Positions 1-15,168 of a stretch of DNA of 64,000 nt are shown piece after piece; within the stretch, counting starts at the first letter, position 1, and the number at the start of each line of letters is the position of its first letter. Source of the DNA: Sodalis endosymbiont of Henestaris halophilus (GTDB lineage Bacteria; Pseudomonadota; Gammaproteobacteria; Enterobacterales; Enterobacteriaceae). A program made the translations under genes and the position numbers. Below the pieces are notes generated by a model that was not told where the DNA came from, did not search any database, and worked only from the letters and a program-made list of their open reading frames with translations. The stretch covers positions 1 to 64,000 of the forward strand of contig NZ_LT897836.1 of the NCBI RefSeq assembly GCF_900161835.1, given 5' to 3'.

Positions 1-655
1 AGGTTGAAAAGTACGTTTCATAGCTATTTACACCTAAACTTTCATAATTACTTAAATAAAACATTTAGCCACTCAACATAAAAGAACGACCACCTCAATA
101 ATCTGTTTATAACAAAGAAGAGATTGTAATATAGTAGAGTGTTCAATTGATATTGCTGATTCCCACTTAAATAAATATAGTTATACGGTAATCCCTATTA
201 TACAAATCCAACAGAACAATAGGTAGGACTTATGAATATGAGAATTATACGAATTTCGAATTAAAACGCAACTACAGAACAAGCCATATTATATTCTTGA
301 CAAAATTACATGTCCGCGATCCCCATCAAAAAAATCAAAATATGAATCTTGATAGATTCTCATCAAGCTAAATTTTTATTTAGATAGTACATAATGAAAT
401 ACAAGGTACACATCCAAGTGTCACAGTTATCCCTGTGTATAAAAAGGATGAAAACTGTGTAGGAAGAAGAGGATCTAAGACGCGGTTTGAGTTATGATCT
501 ACATTCCGTAATGTCTAATTCCCGATAAGATCCTAGGCGGGAAAACCGTTTAAGCTGGTTCGGCGGTTACATCACCGTAACCTATGTCAATTAAAAATTG
601 ATCCTAAATCATATAGTTTTATTTTTTTATTAATTTTGTTCGATTGGAGTCCGCC
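1..655. other. dnaA upstream region, no gene
   Basis: This AT-rich stretch precedes dnaA. No open frame resembling rpmH, the usual divergent neighbour of dnaA in Enterobacterales, is visible, so rpmH is either just outside the window or elsewhere. The part from about 420 to 600 is less AT-rich than the rest and holds a DnaA-box-like site and a short hairpin (GGTTAC/GTAACC, 565-582), so it is the likely dnaA promoter and leader. No convincing -35/-10 pair was found. It is not clear whether position 1 is a real junction or an arbitrary contig start. Confidence 0.5.
434..442 (-). promoter_or_regulatory. DnaA-box-like site upstream of dnaA
   Basis: The minus strand reads TTATACACA, which fits the DnaA-box consensus TTATNCACA. 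It sits about 215 bp upstream of the dnaA start, inside the short hairpin CACAG/CTGTG. In E. coli a DnaA box in the dnaA promoter mediates autorepression, and the same role is inferred here. A single 9-mer in AT-rich DNA could occur by chance. Confidence 0.4.
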
Positions 656-2041
656 GTGTCGCTTTCGATTTGGCAGCAATGTCTTACCCGTCTACAGGAT
701 GAGCTACCTGCGACAGAATTCTGTATGTGGATCCGCCCCCTACAGGCGGAACTGAGTGATAATACTCTAGCTCTTTACGCCCCTAATCGGTTTGTGATGG
801 ATTGGGTGCGTGATAAGTATCTACAGAATATAAATGGACTGTTAAATGATTTCTGCGGCATTGATGCGCCGTTATTGCGTTTTGAGGTAGGCAGCAAACC
901 GCAGCAAATTGCGGTCATTCAGCCGGCGAGCTATCACGTCAGCGACGCACTGTCACAAACAGTGACCTGCCGGCCACGACCTAGTTGGGATAACGCTCCG
1001 CTACCGCCGGTACTATCTTATTGCTCTAATATAAATCCTAAACACAACTTCAACAATTTCGTTGAAGGTAAATCAAACCAGTTGGCGCGCGCTGCGGCAC
1101 GTCAGGTTGCCGATAATCCAGGCGGCGCCTATAATCCACTATTTCTTTATGGCGTCACCGGGCTAGGCAAGACTCATCTACTACATGCGGTGGGCAATGG
1201 TATCATTGCGAGTAAGGCTAGTGCTAAAGTCGTATATATGCATTCTGAGCGTTTTGTTCAGGACATGGTCAAGGCATTACAAAATAATGCGATTGAAGAA
1301 TTCAAACGCTATTATCGGTCGGTAGATGCACTGCTTATCGATGACATTCAGTTTTTCGCTAATAAAGAGCGTTCGCAAGAGGAGTTTTTTCATACATTCA
1401 ATGCACTGTTGGAAGGCAATCAGCAAATTATTTTAACTTCTGATCGTTATCCCAAAGAAATAAATGGTGTCGAAGACCGGTTAAAATCTCGCTTTGGTTG
1501 GGGGCTGACGGTGGCGATTGAGCCACCAGAGCTTGAGACACGTGTAGCAATTTTAATGAAAAAAGCCGATGAAAACGCGATGCTCCTACCCGGAGAAGTA
1601 GCTTTTTTTATAGCCAAACGTTTACGCTCTAACGTACGAGAACTTGAAGGAGCATTAAATCGCGTTATTGCCAATGCCAACCTAACCAGTCGAACGATTA
1701 CCATTGATTTTGTGCGAGAAGCATTGCGGGATCTTTTATCAATACAAGACAAGCTAGTCACCATTGATAATATCCAAAAAACCGTGGCGGAATACTATAA
1801 AATCAAGGTAGCTGATTTACTCGCAAAGCGACGTTCCCGATCAGTAGCCAGACCACGACAAATGGCAATGGCATTATCTAAAGAATTAACCAACCACAGC
1901 TTAACCGAAATCGGCGACGCGTTCGGTGGACGCGATCATACTACGGCATTGCACGCCTGCCGAAAAATAGAGCAACTACGTGAAGAAGTTTATGACATTA
2001 AAGAAGATTTCTCTAATTTAATCAGAATATTATCTTTATGA
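656..2041 (+). CDS. dnaA: chromosomal replication initiator DnaA
   Basis: DnaA is the AAA+ ATPase that opens the replication origin. The N-terminal domain I ([20 protein letters not shown]) is intact. A short variable linker follows, then the AAA+ domain with Walker A GVTGLGKT at about residues 166-173 and Walker B LLIDD near 227. The C-terminal box-binding signature [15 protein letters not shown] lies near 424-438. The chosen start is GTG at 656, six bases after GGAG, which gives an N-terminus MSLSIWQQC like E. coli; a TTG twelve bases upstream is in frame but less likely. At 461 aa it is close to the E. coli 467 aa, the difference lying in the linker. The Walker A second residue is Val where E. 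coli has Gly, and the C-terminal signature has Ala where E. coli has Val; the GxxxxGKT pattern still holds. The stop overlaps an in-frame ATG of dnaN, suggesting coupling. Confidence 0.97.
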   Translation: MSLSIWQQCLTRLQDELPATEFCMWIRPLQAELSDNTLALYAPNRFVMDWVRDKYLQNINGLLNDFCGIDAPLLRFEVGSKPQQIAVIQPASYHVSDALSQTVTCRPRPSWDNAPLPPVLSYCSNINPKHNFNNFVEGKSNQLARAAARQVADNPGGAYNPLFLYGVTGLGKTHLLHAVGNGIIASKASAKVVYMHSERFVQDMVKALQNNAIEEFKRYYRSVDALLIDDIQFFANKERSQEEFFHTFNALLEGNQQIILTSDRYPKEINGVEDRLKSRFGWGLTVAIEPPELETRVAILMKKADENAMLLPGEVAFFIAKRLRSNVRELEGALNRVIANANLTSRTITIDFVREALRDLLSIQDKLVTIDNIQKTVAEYYKIKVADLLAKRRSRSVARPRQMAMALSKELTNHSLTEIGDAFGGRDHTTALHACRKIEQLREEVYDIKEDFSNLIRILSL

Positions 2042-2043
2042 CT

Positions 2044-3147
2044 ATGACATTTAGCGTTGAACGTGAGCATCTGCTCAAACCCCTGCAACAGGTCAGTAGC
2101 CCACTGGGAGGAAGACGACCGACTTTACCTATTCTTGGTCACCTGCTATTGCAGGTGAGGAAAGATGACTTATTGTTAACCGGCACTGATTTAGAAATAG
2201 AAATGGTCGCGCGGGTTGAACTGATCGCTGCTCATGAGCAGGGGGCTACTACAGTTCCAGCACGCAAGTTTTTTGATATTTGTCGCAATTTACCAACAGG
2301 AGCAGAAATTTCCATAACGTTAGAAGATAAAAAAATGCTGATTCGCTCCGGACGCATCCGCTATTCACTTTACACGTTACCCGCATCCGATTTTCCTAAT
2401 TTAGATAATTGGCAAAGTCAGGTAGAATTCACCTTATCGCAATCGATTTTAAAACGATTAATTGAATCTACTCAATTCTCTATGGCACATCAAGATGTGC
2501 GTTACTACCTCAACGGTATGCTATTTGAAACCAATAATAAAGAACTGCGCACAGTGGCCACTGATGGGCATCGTCTAGCTGTTTGTACCATGTCTCTTAG
2601 CGAAGCATTGCCATCTCATTCCGTAATTGTACCGCGCAAAAGCGTGATCGAGCTCGAACACATGCTATGCGTAGGAGAAAATACTGTCAAAATACAAATA
2701 GGAAGCAACAATATTCGGGCCATAATCGGTGATTATATTTTTACTTCTAAATTAGTTGACGGCCATTTCCCTGAATATCGCCGTGTATTTCCTAAAAATC
2801 CAAATAAAAAGCTTGAGGCGGACTGTAATATGCTCAAACAGGCCTTTGCTCGAGCCGCAATTATCTCCAATGAAAAATTTCGTGGCGCGCGTCTTCACCT
2901 CAGTACTAACCAGTTAAAAATCCATGCTAATAATACAGAACAGGAAGAGGCTGAAGAAATTCTTAACGTCAAATATCAGGGCAGTGAGATGGAAATAAGT
3001 TTTAACATCAACTACATACTCGACGTGCTAAACACTTTAAAATGCAAGGAAGTACGGTTGCTGCTGACTGATGGAATGTCTAGCGTGCAGATTGAAGACA
3101 GCTCCAATCAAACAGCTACCTATGTCGTTATGCCAATGCGTCTGTAA
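2044..3147 (+). CDS. dnaN: DNA polymerase III beta sliding clamp
   Basis: The ring-shaped clamp tethers DNA polymerase III to the template. The protein aligns end to end with E. coli DnaN, from MTFSVEREHLLKPLQQV at the start to YVVMPMRL at the end, which belongs to the protein-binding pocket. At 367 aa it is one longer than E. coli; the extra residue is an Arg in GGRRPTLP. By homology the start is ATG 2044, but an in-frame ATG at 2038 overlaps the dnaA stop, and there is no clear ribosome binding site, so translation is probably coupled to dnaA. In related genomes recF follows; here it is absent. Confidence 0.97.
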   Translation: MTFSVEREHLLKPLQQVSSPLGGRRPTLPILGHLLLQVRKDDLLLTGTDLEIEMVARVELIAAHEQGATTVPARKFFDICRNLPTGAEISITLEDKKMLIRSGRIRYSLYTLPASDFPNLDNWQSQVEFTLSQSILKRLIESTQFSMAHQDVRYYLNGMLFETNNKELRTVATDGHRLAVCTMSLSEALPSHSVIVPRKSVIELEHMLCVGENTVKIQIGSNNIRAIIGDYIFTSKLVDGHFPEYRRVFPKNPNKKLEADCNMLKQAFARAAIISNEKFRGARLHLSTNQLKIHANNTEQEEAEEILNVKYQGSEMEISFNINYILDVLNTLKCKEVRLLLTDGMSSVQIEDSSNQTATYVVMPMRL

Positions 3148-6205
<3,058 letters not shown>

Positions 6206-9200
6206 TAACTAATAAAACTTAGCTTACACTTAGGAAGTGATACAGTTTTTGCTTCAATTTTAAATTCTTAAATAAGATTACTCTTTATTCCACTGTCTCG
6301 CGACTCTCATCATTATCGTTCATATTGAACTATTTTGGCATTAGAAAACCATGTACTACTATATCCTTATGCTACTAAGCACAAAAAAGAAAAATTTATG
6401 CATTACTGATAACTACTAAACAATACAACAACCTAAATAGTCAACTAGTCGTGTTTTCTTAAAAATGCTTCATATTAAAAGCATGATCTTTAAATAGATC
6501 CATTCTTTCGCATGTTAGCGAACTTTTATCTTGAATTTTCCGCAGGTCATTCCGATAGATAATTTCGCAAGAATCTTACAAGCCTTTCATCGATATAAAA
6601 TATTTTACTACTTATTAAATAGTACATGAGTATCATATCACAAAATTATTGAAGTGTCTGGGATTAGTTCGTGATGAACTGAGTACCATTAGCGATTAAA
6701 CTAATAATCTGGAGATAATTAAAATAACAATGCCAACGCTCAGATAAGTAATGCAATCCATGAAATCAACGTTACTAGTCGATTTGATATTTATAACAAT
6801 CTTAGAGGATAAACTATAAGATGAATATCAAGATAATCAGTTAGTTACAAAATTAACTTGGATATGCAGTCAAACGCTAAATGCGATACGGTAATACATA
6901 AATTATTGACGAAACGATAAATATCATAATCAACCATATATAAATCGTGATAAGCTTAACAAAGAAGATATCCACTTTTACAAAGCAGTGCTCTATACCA
7001 TACATAATTCCGTTATAAACCGGTTATGGTGGTTATAATATTTTTAATGCGGTGGATATTATTTATAAATATTATCTGCCCCACTAAACTAAAACGCTCC
7101 GAACACGCTGTAAAAACATTAAGATTTGTATGATACTATTCGCTATCAGCAGGATAACTAGGCGACGGATAAATCGTTGTCTACCATGATCGCGAGCTCA
7201 ATATAATGATTGCATGTATCATATAATTAATACTAAATTACTATAATTATGGATTGTTTAATAAACATGTCTCGTTTTACTTACACGGCTAAATTGCTGC
7301 TAGCACTCATTCGTCAATTAGCGAACGTCACAATGTTGATATGAAGATGATGCCGTATTAATTAGATATTTCGGCAACTAATCTTGTATTAAAAGTAAAA
7401 TAACCTAACAATGATCATAACCAAGTATAAATAGGCAACAGCAATACCACGAGAATATCTGTGCTATATTGTTTTGTCTCATAAGACAAAACCGCATCGT
7501 AAGTAAACGCAAGCGTATTAACATATCTTAACCTTGTAATATCAGCATTATTCTTGATATTAGTATACTCATCAATAAATAACTGCAAAGAGATACGCAT
7601 AGAAGAAACCACGCTACTAAACACCACGTTTTACTCATCTAGCCAGCCTATATTTTAATTTCTAGCGCTAACCATAAATAAATATATATACAAAATAATG
7701 ATGTCGTAATTGACGATTTTCGTACTATTATAAACTAGCAATTTAAAAGATTATAAGTAGTAGCTAATAGCTGTGTTAATTTTAATAAAACAGCAGCTAG
7801 CTTTGGCGTTTCACCAAAGCATAGAGCGGCAATTTAACACAAGTAATATTTTGTTTTTTTTAATTAAAAACATGACGTTCATCCTGCCGAGCAAATTTTC
7901 TTTATCACTATCAGAAGATACTTATCTGATCATCTTATAGCGGTAATAAAACAGGCGAACATACAGCGTGATTGGCGCCTACAGGCTGATAAACGAAACC
8001 TTACCTGCCTTAAACCACGACAATCTTCTTACTGATTTACCATTATTAACAAGCGCTAAATTATAAATAAACTCTAAATTTATGGCCGCGATGACTGTTT
8101 TAATTTGATATAAAAAGATCGTTAATGATTTATAACGAGAAATTATTGCTTATAACTACAATACGCAACATTAACCTCTATGAAGTTGTACCCCATCTAT
8201 TAGTGTTGCTTACTGTTAGCAGTAAGTTGGTAAAATTTCCACTAATGCGCCGGATTAGGAACAAAGCATTGTCAATGCTCCGTAGCAGTTATCAGTAATA
8301 AAGCCATCATTGGTATCAGTCGCAGCAGTGCTAAACTTTATTTACGTGAATTCTTTCAACTATTGCAGTAATGTATTATTTTAGTAAAGGGAGAAAACAC
8401 ATACTATAAAATTAACTAAATTAACTACCTATCAACTACTAATATCATGGATATTTTAATAATATAGATACGAATAAAAAGATTGTCCACGGACACTAGT
8501 TTGGCTATGAAAAGACGCATGAGGAGCATGAAATGTGATGCATGAATTGGAAAAATATGTTTCTAATAAATGAAAGCTCTGGATTAATGATATTTACAAA
8601 GCCTAATACCTAACTCCATCTTATCAGATATAATTCTATTTTATCAGCAATATAATCGGTATCAACTATTCAATGTTAGCTATTAGTATGGCCTATAAGA
8701 TATTTAAAAAGTTGGGTAGGCAAGTGATTTTAAGCATGATGTGAACATCATGCAACAGCGTATCAGAAGTATATAGCTTGTCAGCAGATCCACACTGTTA
8801 ATCTGGATTGCTCAACGGCATAAAGAAACTAATTAAGATTAATTTAACTACGTTAAAACTAAAAAAACTGCAAAAAATCTAGCCGTCAAATAATTTATTT
8901 TAAGTTAATGCGGCGTTAGCCTGTGGCAGCCTACGTATAATTACGCTCTAGAACTTAATATTCATTATCCCTAGATTTACACAACTAAAGTAATACTTTG
9001 ATAACTAAAGTACTAATAAAATTAGTACATTATTTATTGAGAAGTTAATAATACGGAGACAGAGAAATCTTATTTCTTGTTAACAGCAAAACATTCATAC
9101 TCCCTAGTCACCGACAAACGAATATTATCGAATGTGTCTGCAAACTAGCACAGGCAAAATATTTTAACTATTGTAAAAATTTAATCTGTCGCACAGCAAG

Positions 9201-12200
9201 GACGCGATCACTTATTAAGCATATGAAATCACCTCTATAGCGGTGAAAGCTCATGCCATGATTACTATGTTACCCTTGATGAAATAGTGGTAACTGTTGC
9301 GCTCGCGTTTTCTTACATGTGTTACCTATTAACTGAGTGTTTAATACGTAAAACAGTAATGCAGGAGCAAAAGTAAAAAATATAAGCATTCATTTCATTA
9401 AAATTTATTCATGAATGAAGATTACCACTACACTATCAATAATTCCAAGTAAACGTAAAATTAAAATAAATATAAATCAGGAACTAATTAAAGAAGGAAT
9501 GATTAATTGCAGTAAATAACTCTGAATCGCATAACAAAATATAGCCCTATTTTGTATATAGATGATTGCGTGATATTTAGGACTAAATAAATCATAAAAT
9601 CATTGTCAATTAACTACAAATAGGGATACTCACTGATATTTGACAGTTACCGGTGTTGATTAGTACTGTATTAATCTACTACAACACAGTTGTATAAGCA
9701 ACAACAAATGATGTTTTAGCACAAGCGTTAGTATGAAAATCTTGCGGTATTATCCTGATGAATAAGCTGCGATACATACTAGATAAAGTTTACGCCACAA
9801 TACTGCAATTCAGATCAAATAGTTATATCAGAAGCTATGTATAAAGGTAATACTTGATCGTTTATAACAAATAGACTATGAACTAGTTAGGCAATATTGT
9901 AATTATAACTTAATACAATAATATTGATATTGAATAAATAAAACACTAATTTGACACCGTGTTTCTTAGAGAGTGCAATTGTATTTAAGTTTTGTCTGTT
10001 CACTAATCAACAACGTTCATTCCGAGCATAATACGCAGTGTTCGATAGGTTGCTAGATCGCTAGTTACCTATTGCCGGTGTAAAGAAAGTAAAATAATGA
10101 CTTCTTATTGGCTTGTGCTGGAAAATGTGTATCTATTAGTTGTGAGCAATGGTCGTCCCCACGCGACCTAAAGCAAAAATATACACAAACAGACATTGTG
10201 ATAAGTAATCATACTAGATTTTGCGACGCAGCACTAAATAATTTTTTACAGAATAAACAAATTGTTATCCGGATAAGTTTGCAGACAAGAAACTATTCTG
10301 CTCGAAAAACAATAGCACTTATTATTACCGCACACTGCCGCAACGTCATTTAACAAAAATGACGCATTAAATTGCATTAGTACCTATATATTTATTAATT
10401 CTTTTCTAAATACAGAAAACAATGGTATTAACGAACCTTAAGAGATCAATCATAAAGTACCAGCAGTGATTTGTGATGGACATAAAAGTTATACTGACCA
10501 TCAACAAATATCAATGTTCTTAAGTTACAATATTCTAATGGGTTTACGTGGTATTTTATATCAACTTGCCAACATTAGATTACGGGTTGAGGCAACTTAA
10601 CGCCTAATGAAGGCGTTGGAGCTAGCTGATTATACTCAAACATGAAGACCTTCTGGAAGTTACGCAAACTAAGCCAAGTGAGACACCAAAACAAAGTGCT
10701 CAACCTGCGAAGGAAACATATACTAATTGCTCACCGCTATTTTAAAATAATCTGATTTATAGATATGCCGGTTTTATTTGATTATGGAAGGTAAAACAAA
10801 GCGGAGAAGCAATTGAATGGTCTTTGCTACTACTGTTCCCATGCATATTTAATAACACAATATCGAATTAGAACGTCTTACAAAAATGTTATATGTCGCC
10901 GTGTGATATAACTCTTTGAGTAGCTCTGAATTAGCCTGATCAATGTTAAATATCAGATAATGTTTTGCATATTCTCGATGAGTGTATTGTGCCTCTCGAA
11001 AAGGCAATGCCCGACCTTAATAAATAATACGGCAGAATGGCTAGCTACCGAGCAAGCACGATTATCCTAAAGATAATCTTTCTTACAAATCACGTCAAAA
11101 TAGACAGAGAAAAGGATATGCAGCTAGATTTATTATGCTAAAATTCTACTTGTAGCTACCGCACGTTTACTCTTCTGCTAACATGAGTAATATTCTTTTT
11201 CTTACTAAGAATCTGATTCTCCACATGTCCTCTTTACTCTTACTGTTACAAAACATAAATTTTCCTGGCGTAGATAAAACGGCTGAACACCTGCAGGAGA
11301 GATTATGTGATTATCAATTTTATCATTAGTAAATAATATAACACACAAGTGTTAGACAGAGGCACTAGCTTCGGCAAGACTTACGAAGAAATGAAAGTGC
11401 ACCAGAGACCAAATAACGTAATTAATTTGATAGCTACATTGTTGACAAAAGATTACCTAATTATCATACACCTATGCCGTTTGAAAGAACTAATAGTTAT
11501 CTTTGCATGTAAAAGTACAATATATTTAGTGACCGCCAAATAGAACTTTTTTCATAAAAAACAGCATTCATATTAGCAGGACATATAACGAAGATTTACT
11601 CTGTTTAATAAACACATGTCAGGAACAATAACGAAAGACACGAAAATAAGCACAAGATATACAACTACCTATTTATTAAAAATAAAAATCTTCATCAATA
11701 ATTATCAAGAAGTCATCTTCGCAATCAATAACTATCTTATGAACGCTAAAGTTAATAAGGGCATATAAACTATCAAAATACGAAAATATACTTCTTGTTA
11801 ATAAATCATAGGTAACCGTGATTATGCTGTATATATTGACTAATCCTTATAATCATGCTTAAAATTACCCTTACTTCTTACAGCGGACATTGCATTACTT
11901 CTATAGTAATTAGTTAATTTAAATAGACATTGAGCAATGAATAATAAATTGACATACATTAGGCGGTGTAGCCTTACATTGCTGAGGATTCCGAAAATTT
12001 TTTATTTCTAACCAACATTAACTAACAAAAGCAAGAGGCAGTAACCTTTATACTACAAGAATTCAACCATCTAATTATAGTAACTTTTAACCCCTAACAA
12101 TACTATTTTAACCACGCAGGTTGCGAATTACATTCTCGGTATAACAATGTTATTTCAAACGATAATTTTACCTAAGCATTGATATGCTAGGTCTTTTTTG

Positions 12201-12789
12201 CACAACGAACAACACTGCAGCATAATAACTGTCATACAAGACATTAATAGTGACGAAATTCTATTAAGTTTGCCATGCTTATATAATTGCTGACGCTGAT
12301 AACCTTTACTATCACGATACTACTTAACTTACATTATGAGCTTATTGCCGAAGCTTACAAGGGATCTTATAGTCAATTTTTCGGACGTGAGTTATCTTAT
12401 TATTAATAAGATAAGAAGTTCTTTTATCATTTAATTAATTATAGCTATGTTAACCAAGTATTTATCTCTACAAAATCTATATAACGCTAATAATGTTCTA
12501 TAAACTATACCCATTGCTATAAAGAACTATTGATGATCGCAAGAGTGGTAATCACCGTACAATGTTGCGTAAAGGTAATTAAATTTTACCCCCAAGCTGG
12601 TGAAACTTATGCTCATTCGCTAAATTGACTATTAACTGCCTATGATGCGCAAATATGCGTGTATGTCTACACACGATCAAGAGGCGGACAACAGATACAC
12701 AACAGTACCTACTTAGAGACTGCACTAATGGCAAAAAAGATGTTATCTCTAGTCTTTGACTAGATAAACCAACGCGCAAACTTACCGCT
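6206..12789. other. gene desert between gyrB and lysR relic
   Basis: More than 6.5 kb with no credible gene. The longest frames (81 aa at 10108-10353, 70 aa at 7415-7627) resemble nothing known to me and have no ribosome binding site. Composition is strongly AT-rich compared with the genes. No tRNA-like cloverleaf was noticed. Perfect hairpins are scattered through it: 7800-7820, 8209-8226, 8734-8753, 9010-9028, 10344-10364, 10599-10617, 11060-11078 and 12392-12414. The segment 12579-12789 is richer in GC and adjoins the lysR relic, so it probably belonged to a more recently lost gene that I cannot identify. In E. coli gyrB and lysA are far apart, so a rearrangement breakpoint lies somewhere in this desert. 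Confidence 0.7.
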
Positions 12790-13750
12790 CACTGACAACT
12801 CTTCTGCATTACGCGAGAAAACTGCTCAGGGGTACTTCGGTGGCACAGTTTGGAAAAACTGCTAACTTCACCTCCATAACGTATGGTTAGGATAGGCGGG
12901 ATGTAACGATATAGCTGAGGAATCAAGCTCACAGTTAATTTAGACCACGATACTGAAGAAACAGATGAGGATATCACCGGCCACATAATTTAGTACCGCT
13001 AAAGGAATTAATGATCGCAATCCCAAACCATAGGCACTCACGATGGAGCAAACCGTAGTAGAACCCATGTTATCTCCCCACTATACTTCCTCATCTTTAC
13101 ACCCCTAACTTCTGAAATACCTACTAAAAGTAAATGTTAGTAACTGTTAGTAGCTGAAAGACTAGAATGCAGTAAAGCATGAAAATACTCCGGCATTTAA
13201 TATAAATTTGGCACCTAGCAGGTGATTGGGCGTTAACAAGCAAATTTCATTAAGAGTCATAAAAGTTTCGTGATAATTCTATCGGGTGTTTCGTCACACA
13301 AAATAAATTTTTGCTGCACGGAAAGCAATTCCTATAACAGCAGCGACTCATAAATAATATTCAGACTAATTTCTGCATAAGCTGCTAAGAAAACTAAGAA
13401 CAACTTTAACAAAGGTAACTAGAAAATGGTAAAAACAAAACACTGCGTCTAACTACATTCCCGAATGGCGCACGAACTGCTAAGGATCTACTCATGCTAC
13501 AATTAAGAGCGCCCTGTACTGTATTTAATATCCGCAATCCCTGCCCCCTGGACCTGAACCTGGGTCGATTTTTAGGCAGCTTTTAATTCTTTTAAACAGC
13601 GTCGTAACGCTACCACAACTATTCCAGCCGTCAGTTTTCATGGCTCATAGTAGGCTCGAAAAGTATGAATAAGTATTGCAGCCTCAGTCAGATTCTCTAT
13701 ATTCATAACCGCGTGAAGATACCAATCTGTTTTGAGTTTAATGCCATCAT
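12790..13750 (-). pseudogene. lysR: lysR pseudogene, divergent from lysA
   Basis: Conceptual translation of the minus strand recovers LysR peptides in the right order but different frames. From ATG 13750 it reads ALNSKQIGIFTRL, then in another frame VMNIENLTEAAILIHT, matching the E. coli N-terminal helix-turn-helix region AVNLRHIEIF...VMTAGSLTEAAHLLHT as I remember it. Near 13065-12960 it reads STTVCSIVSAYGLGL and IPLAVLNYVAG, then TVSLIPQLYR, matching the C-terminal effector domain. Stops and frameshifts break it, but its span of about 960 bp equals the usual lysR length. In E. coli LysR activates lysA in response to diaminopimelate. The divergent position, 149 bp from the lysA start, is the conserved arrangement. 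The left edge is approximate. Confidence 0.8.
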
Positions 13751-13899
13751 GATTTATTTTATCTTAAGGAGAATTATCCTTGAACAACCATACAGAAACG
13801 CAAAAGATATTTTGTTAATAAGCGCTATTACATTACAAAAAAATATCCTGAGTCAACGCCATCGTTGCCAAGACCGAAATATCACTCAAGAGGAAAACC

Positions 13900-15168
13900 A
13901 TGTCGCACAACCTTTACTCTACAGAACGAGCCCTAAATGCTGCTAACTTATTACCGTTGCATCAGCAGTATGGCGGGCCTGTCTGGGTTTACGAAGCGGA
14001 AATCATCAGCGCGCGCATTGCGCAATTATGCCGTTTCGATACGATCCGTTTTGCTCAAAAAGCCTGTTCCAATATTCATCTGCTGCGCATGATGCGCCGC
14101 CAAGGAGTTAAAGTAGATTCTGTATCGCTCGGGGAAATTGAAAGATCGCTACTAGCCGGTTTTGAACCGGGCACTACTAGTAATAAAATTATTTTTACCG
14201 CTGATTTGTTGGATGAACCGACACTCAAAAGGGTTATTGAGCTAGGTATACCTGTCAATGCCGGCTCGGCTGATATGTTAGCGCAACTTGGTGCTCGCGC
14301 ACCGGGACACGACGTGTGGTTGCGGATCAATCCCGGTTTTGGCCATGGCCATAGCAAAAAAACCAATACCGGAGGGGAAAATAGCAAACACGGTATTTGG
14401 CATGAAGACTTACCACAAGCTGTAAAGCTTATTCGTAACTACAACCTGCATCTTATTGGAATGCATATGCATATAGGATCGGGTGTAGATTATTTTCATC
14501 TTGCGCAAGTTTGCGATGCAATGGTGCAACAAGTCATCACCAGCGGACTAGACATTTCGATTATTTCGGCTGGCGGAGGATTATCAATACCCTACCGTTG
14601 GGGAGAGGAAGCAATTGATACCGATCATTACTTTAAAATGTGGGATGCTGCACGGCAGCGAGTTAGTGAACACCTCGGCCATCCAGTGACACTTGAAACT
14701 GAACCTGGGCGGTTTTTAATAGCGGAAGCGGGAGTACTGGTAACTCAAGTCAGAGCGGTAAAAAAGATGGGTAGTCGTCATTTCGTACTGGTCGACGCTG
14801 GATTTAACGATTTAATGCGCCCAGCTATGTACGGTAGCTACCACGCTATCTCGCTTCTACCAGCAGACGGCTGCGATCCCAGCACGCAACCGCTGCTCGA
14901 TACCGTGGTGGGAGGGCCATTATGCGAATCAGGCGATATTTTTACCCAAACTGCTAACGGTGTTATCTCGCCGCGTCGTTTGCCGCTAACTAAGGTAGGA
15001 GACTATCTGGTTTTTCATGATACCGGCGCTTATGGCGCTTCTATGTCCTCGAACTACAATAGCCGACCATTGCTGCCAGAAATATTATTTGAGAGAGGCA
15101 AAGCGCGACAAATTCGCTGTCGTCAATCGCTTCAAGACCTGTTTGACCTAGAAATAAAATCGACCTAA
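13900..15168 (+). CDS. lysA: diaminopimelate decarboxylase
   Basis: LysA is the PLP enzyme that converts meso-diaminopimelate to L-lysine, the last step of the pathway. The PLP-binding Lys is at residue 54 in FAQKACSN. Other family signatures are KVDSVSLGE, HMHIGSGVD, ISAGGGLS (phosphate-binding glycines), EPGRFL and GPLCESGD, with the C-terminal DTGAYGASMSSNYNSR. At 422 aa it matches the family (E. coli 420). ATG 13900 follows AAGAGGA by five bases. It keeps a GC-richer, E. coli-like composition while the DNA on both sides has decayed. Its divergent activator lysR is a pseudogene, so expression is probably constitutive. With dapD in the same window it suggests that lysine supply, likely to host or co-symbiont, is under selection (inference). 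Confidence 0.97.
   Translation: MSHNLYSTERALNAANLLPLHQQYGGPVWVYEAEIISARIAQLCRFDTIRFAQKACSNIHLLRMMRRQGVKVDSVSLGEIERSLLAGFEPGTTSNKIIFTADLLDEPTLKRVIELGIPVNAGSADMLAQLGARAPGHDVWLRINPGFGHGHSKKTNTGGENSKHGIWHEDLPQAVKLIRNYNLHLIGMHMHIGSGVDYFHLAQVCDAMVQQVITSGLDISIISAGGGLSIPYRWGEEAIDTDHYFKMWDAARQRVSEHLGHPVTLETEPGRFLIAEAGVLVTQVRAVKKMGSRHFVLVDAGFNDLMRPAMYGSYHAISLLPADGCDPSTQPLLDTVVGGPLCESGDIFTQTANGVISPRRLPLTKVGDYLVFHDTGAYGASMSSNYNSRPLLPEILFERGKARQIRCRQSLQDLFDLEIKST

Noticed and set aside
10108-10353. 81-aa plus-strand open frame
   Set aside because: No family resemblance and no ribosome binding site; it ends inside a hairpin.
13665-13946. 93-aa plus-strand frame overlapping the lysA start
   Set aside because: It is antisense to the lysR relic and runs into lysA in another frame.
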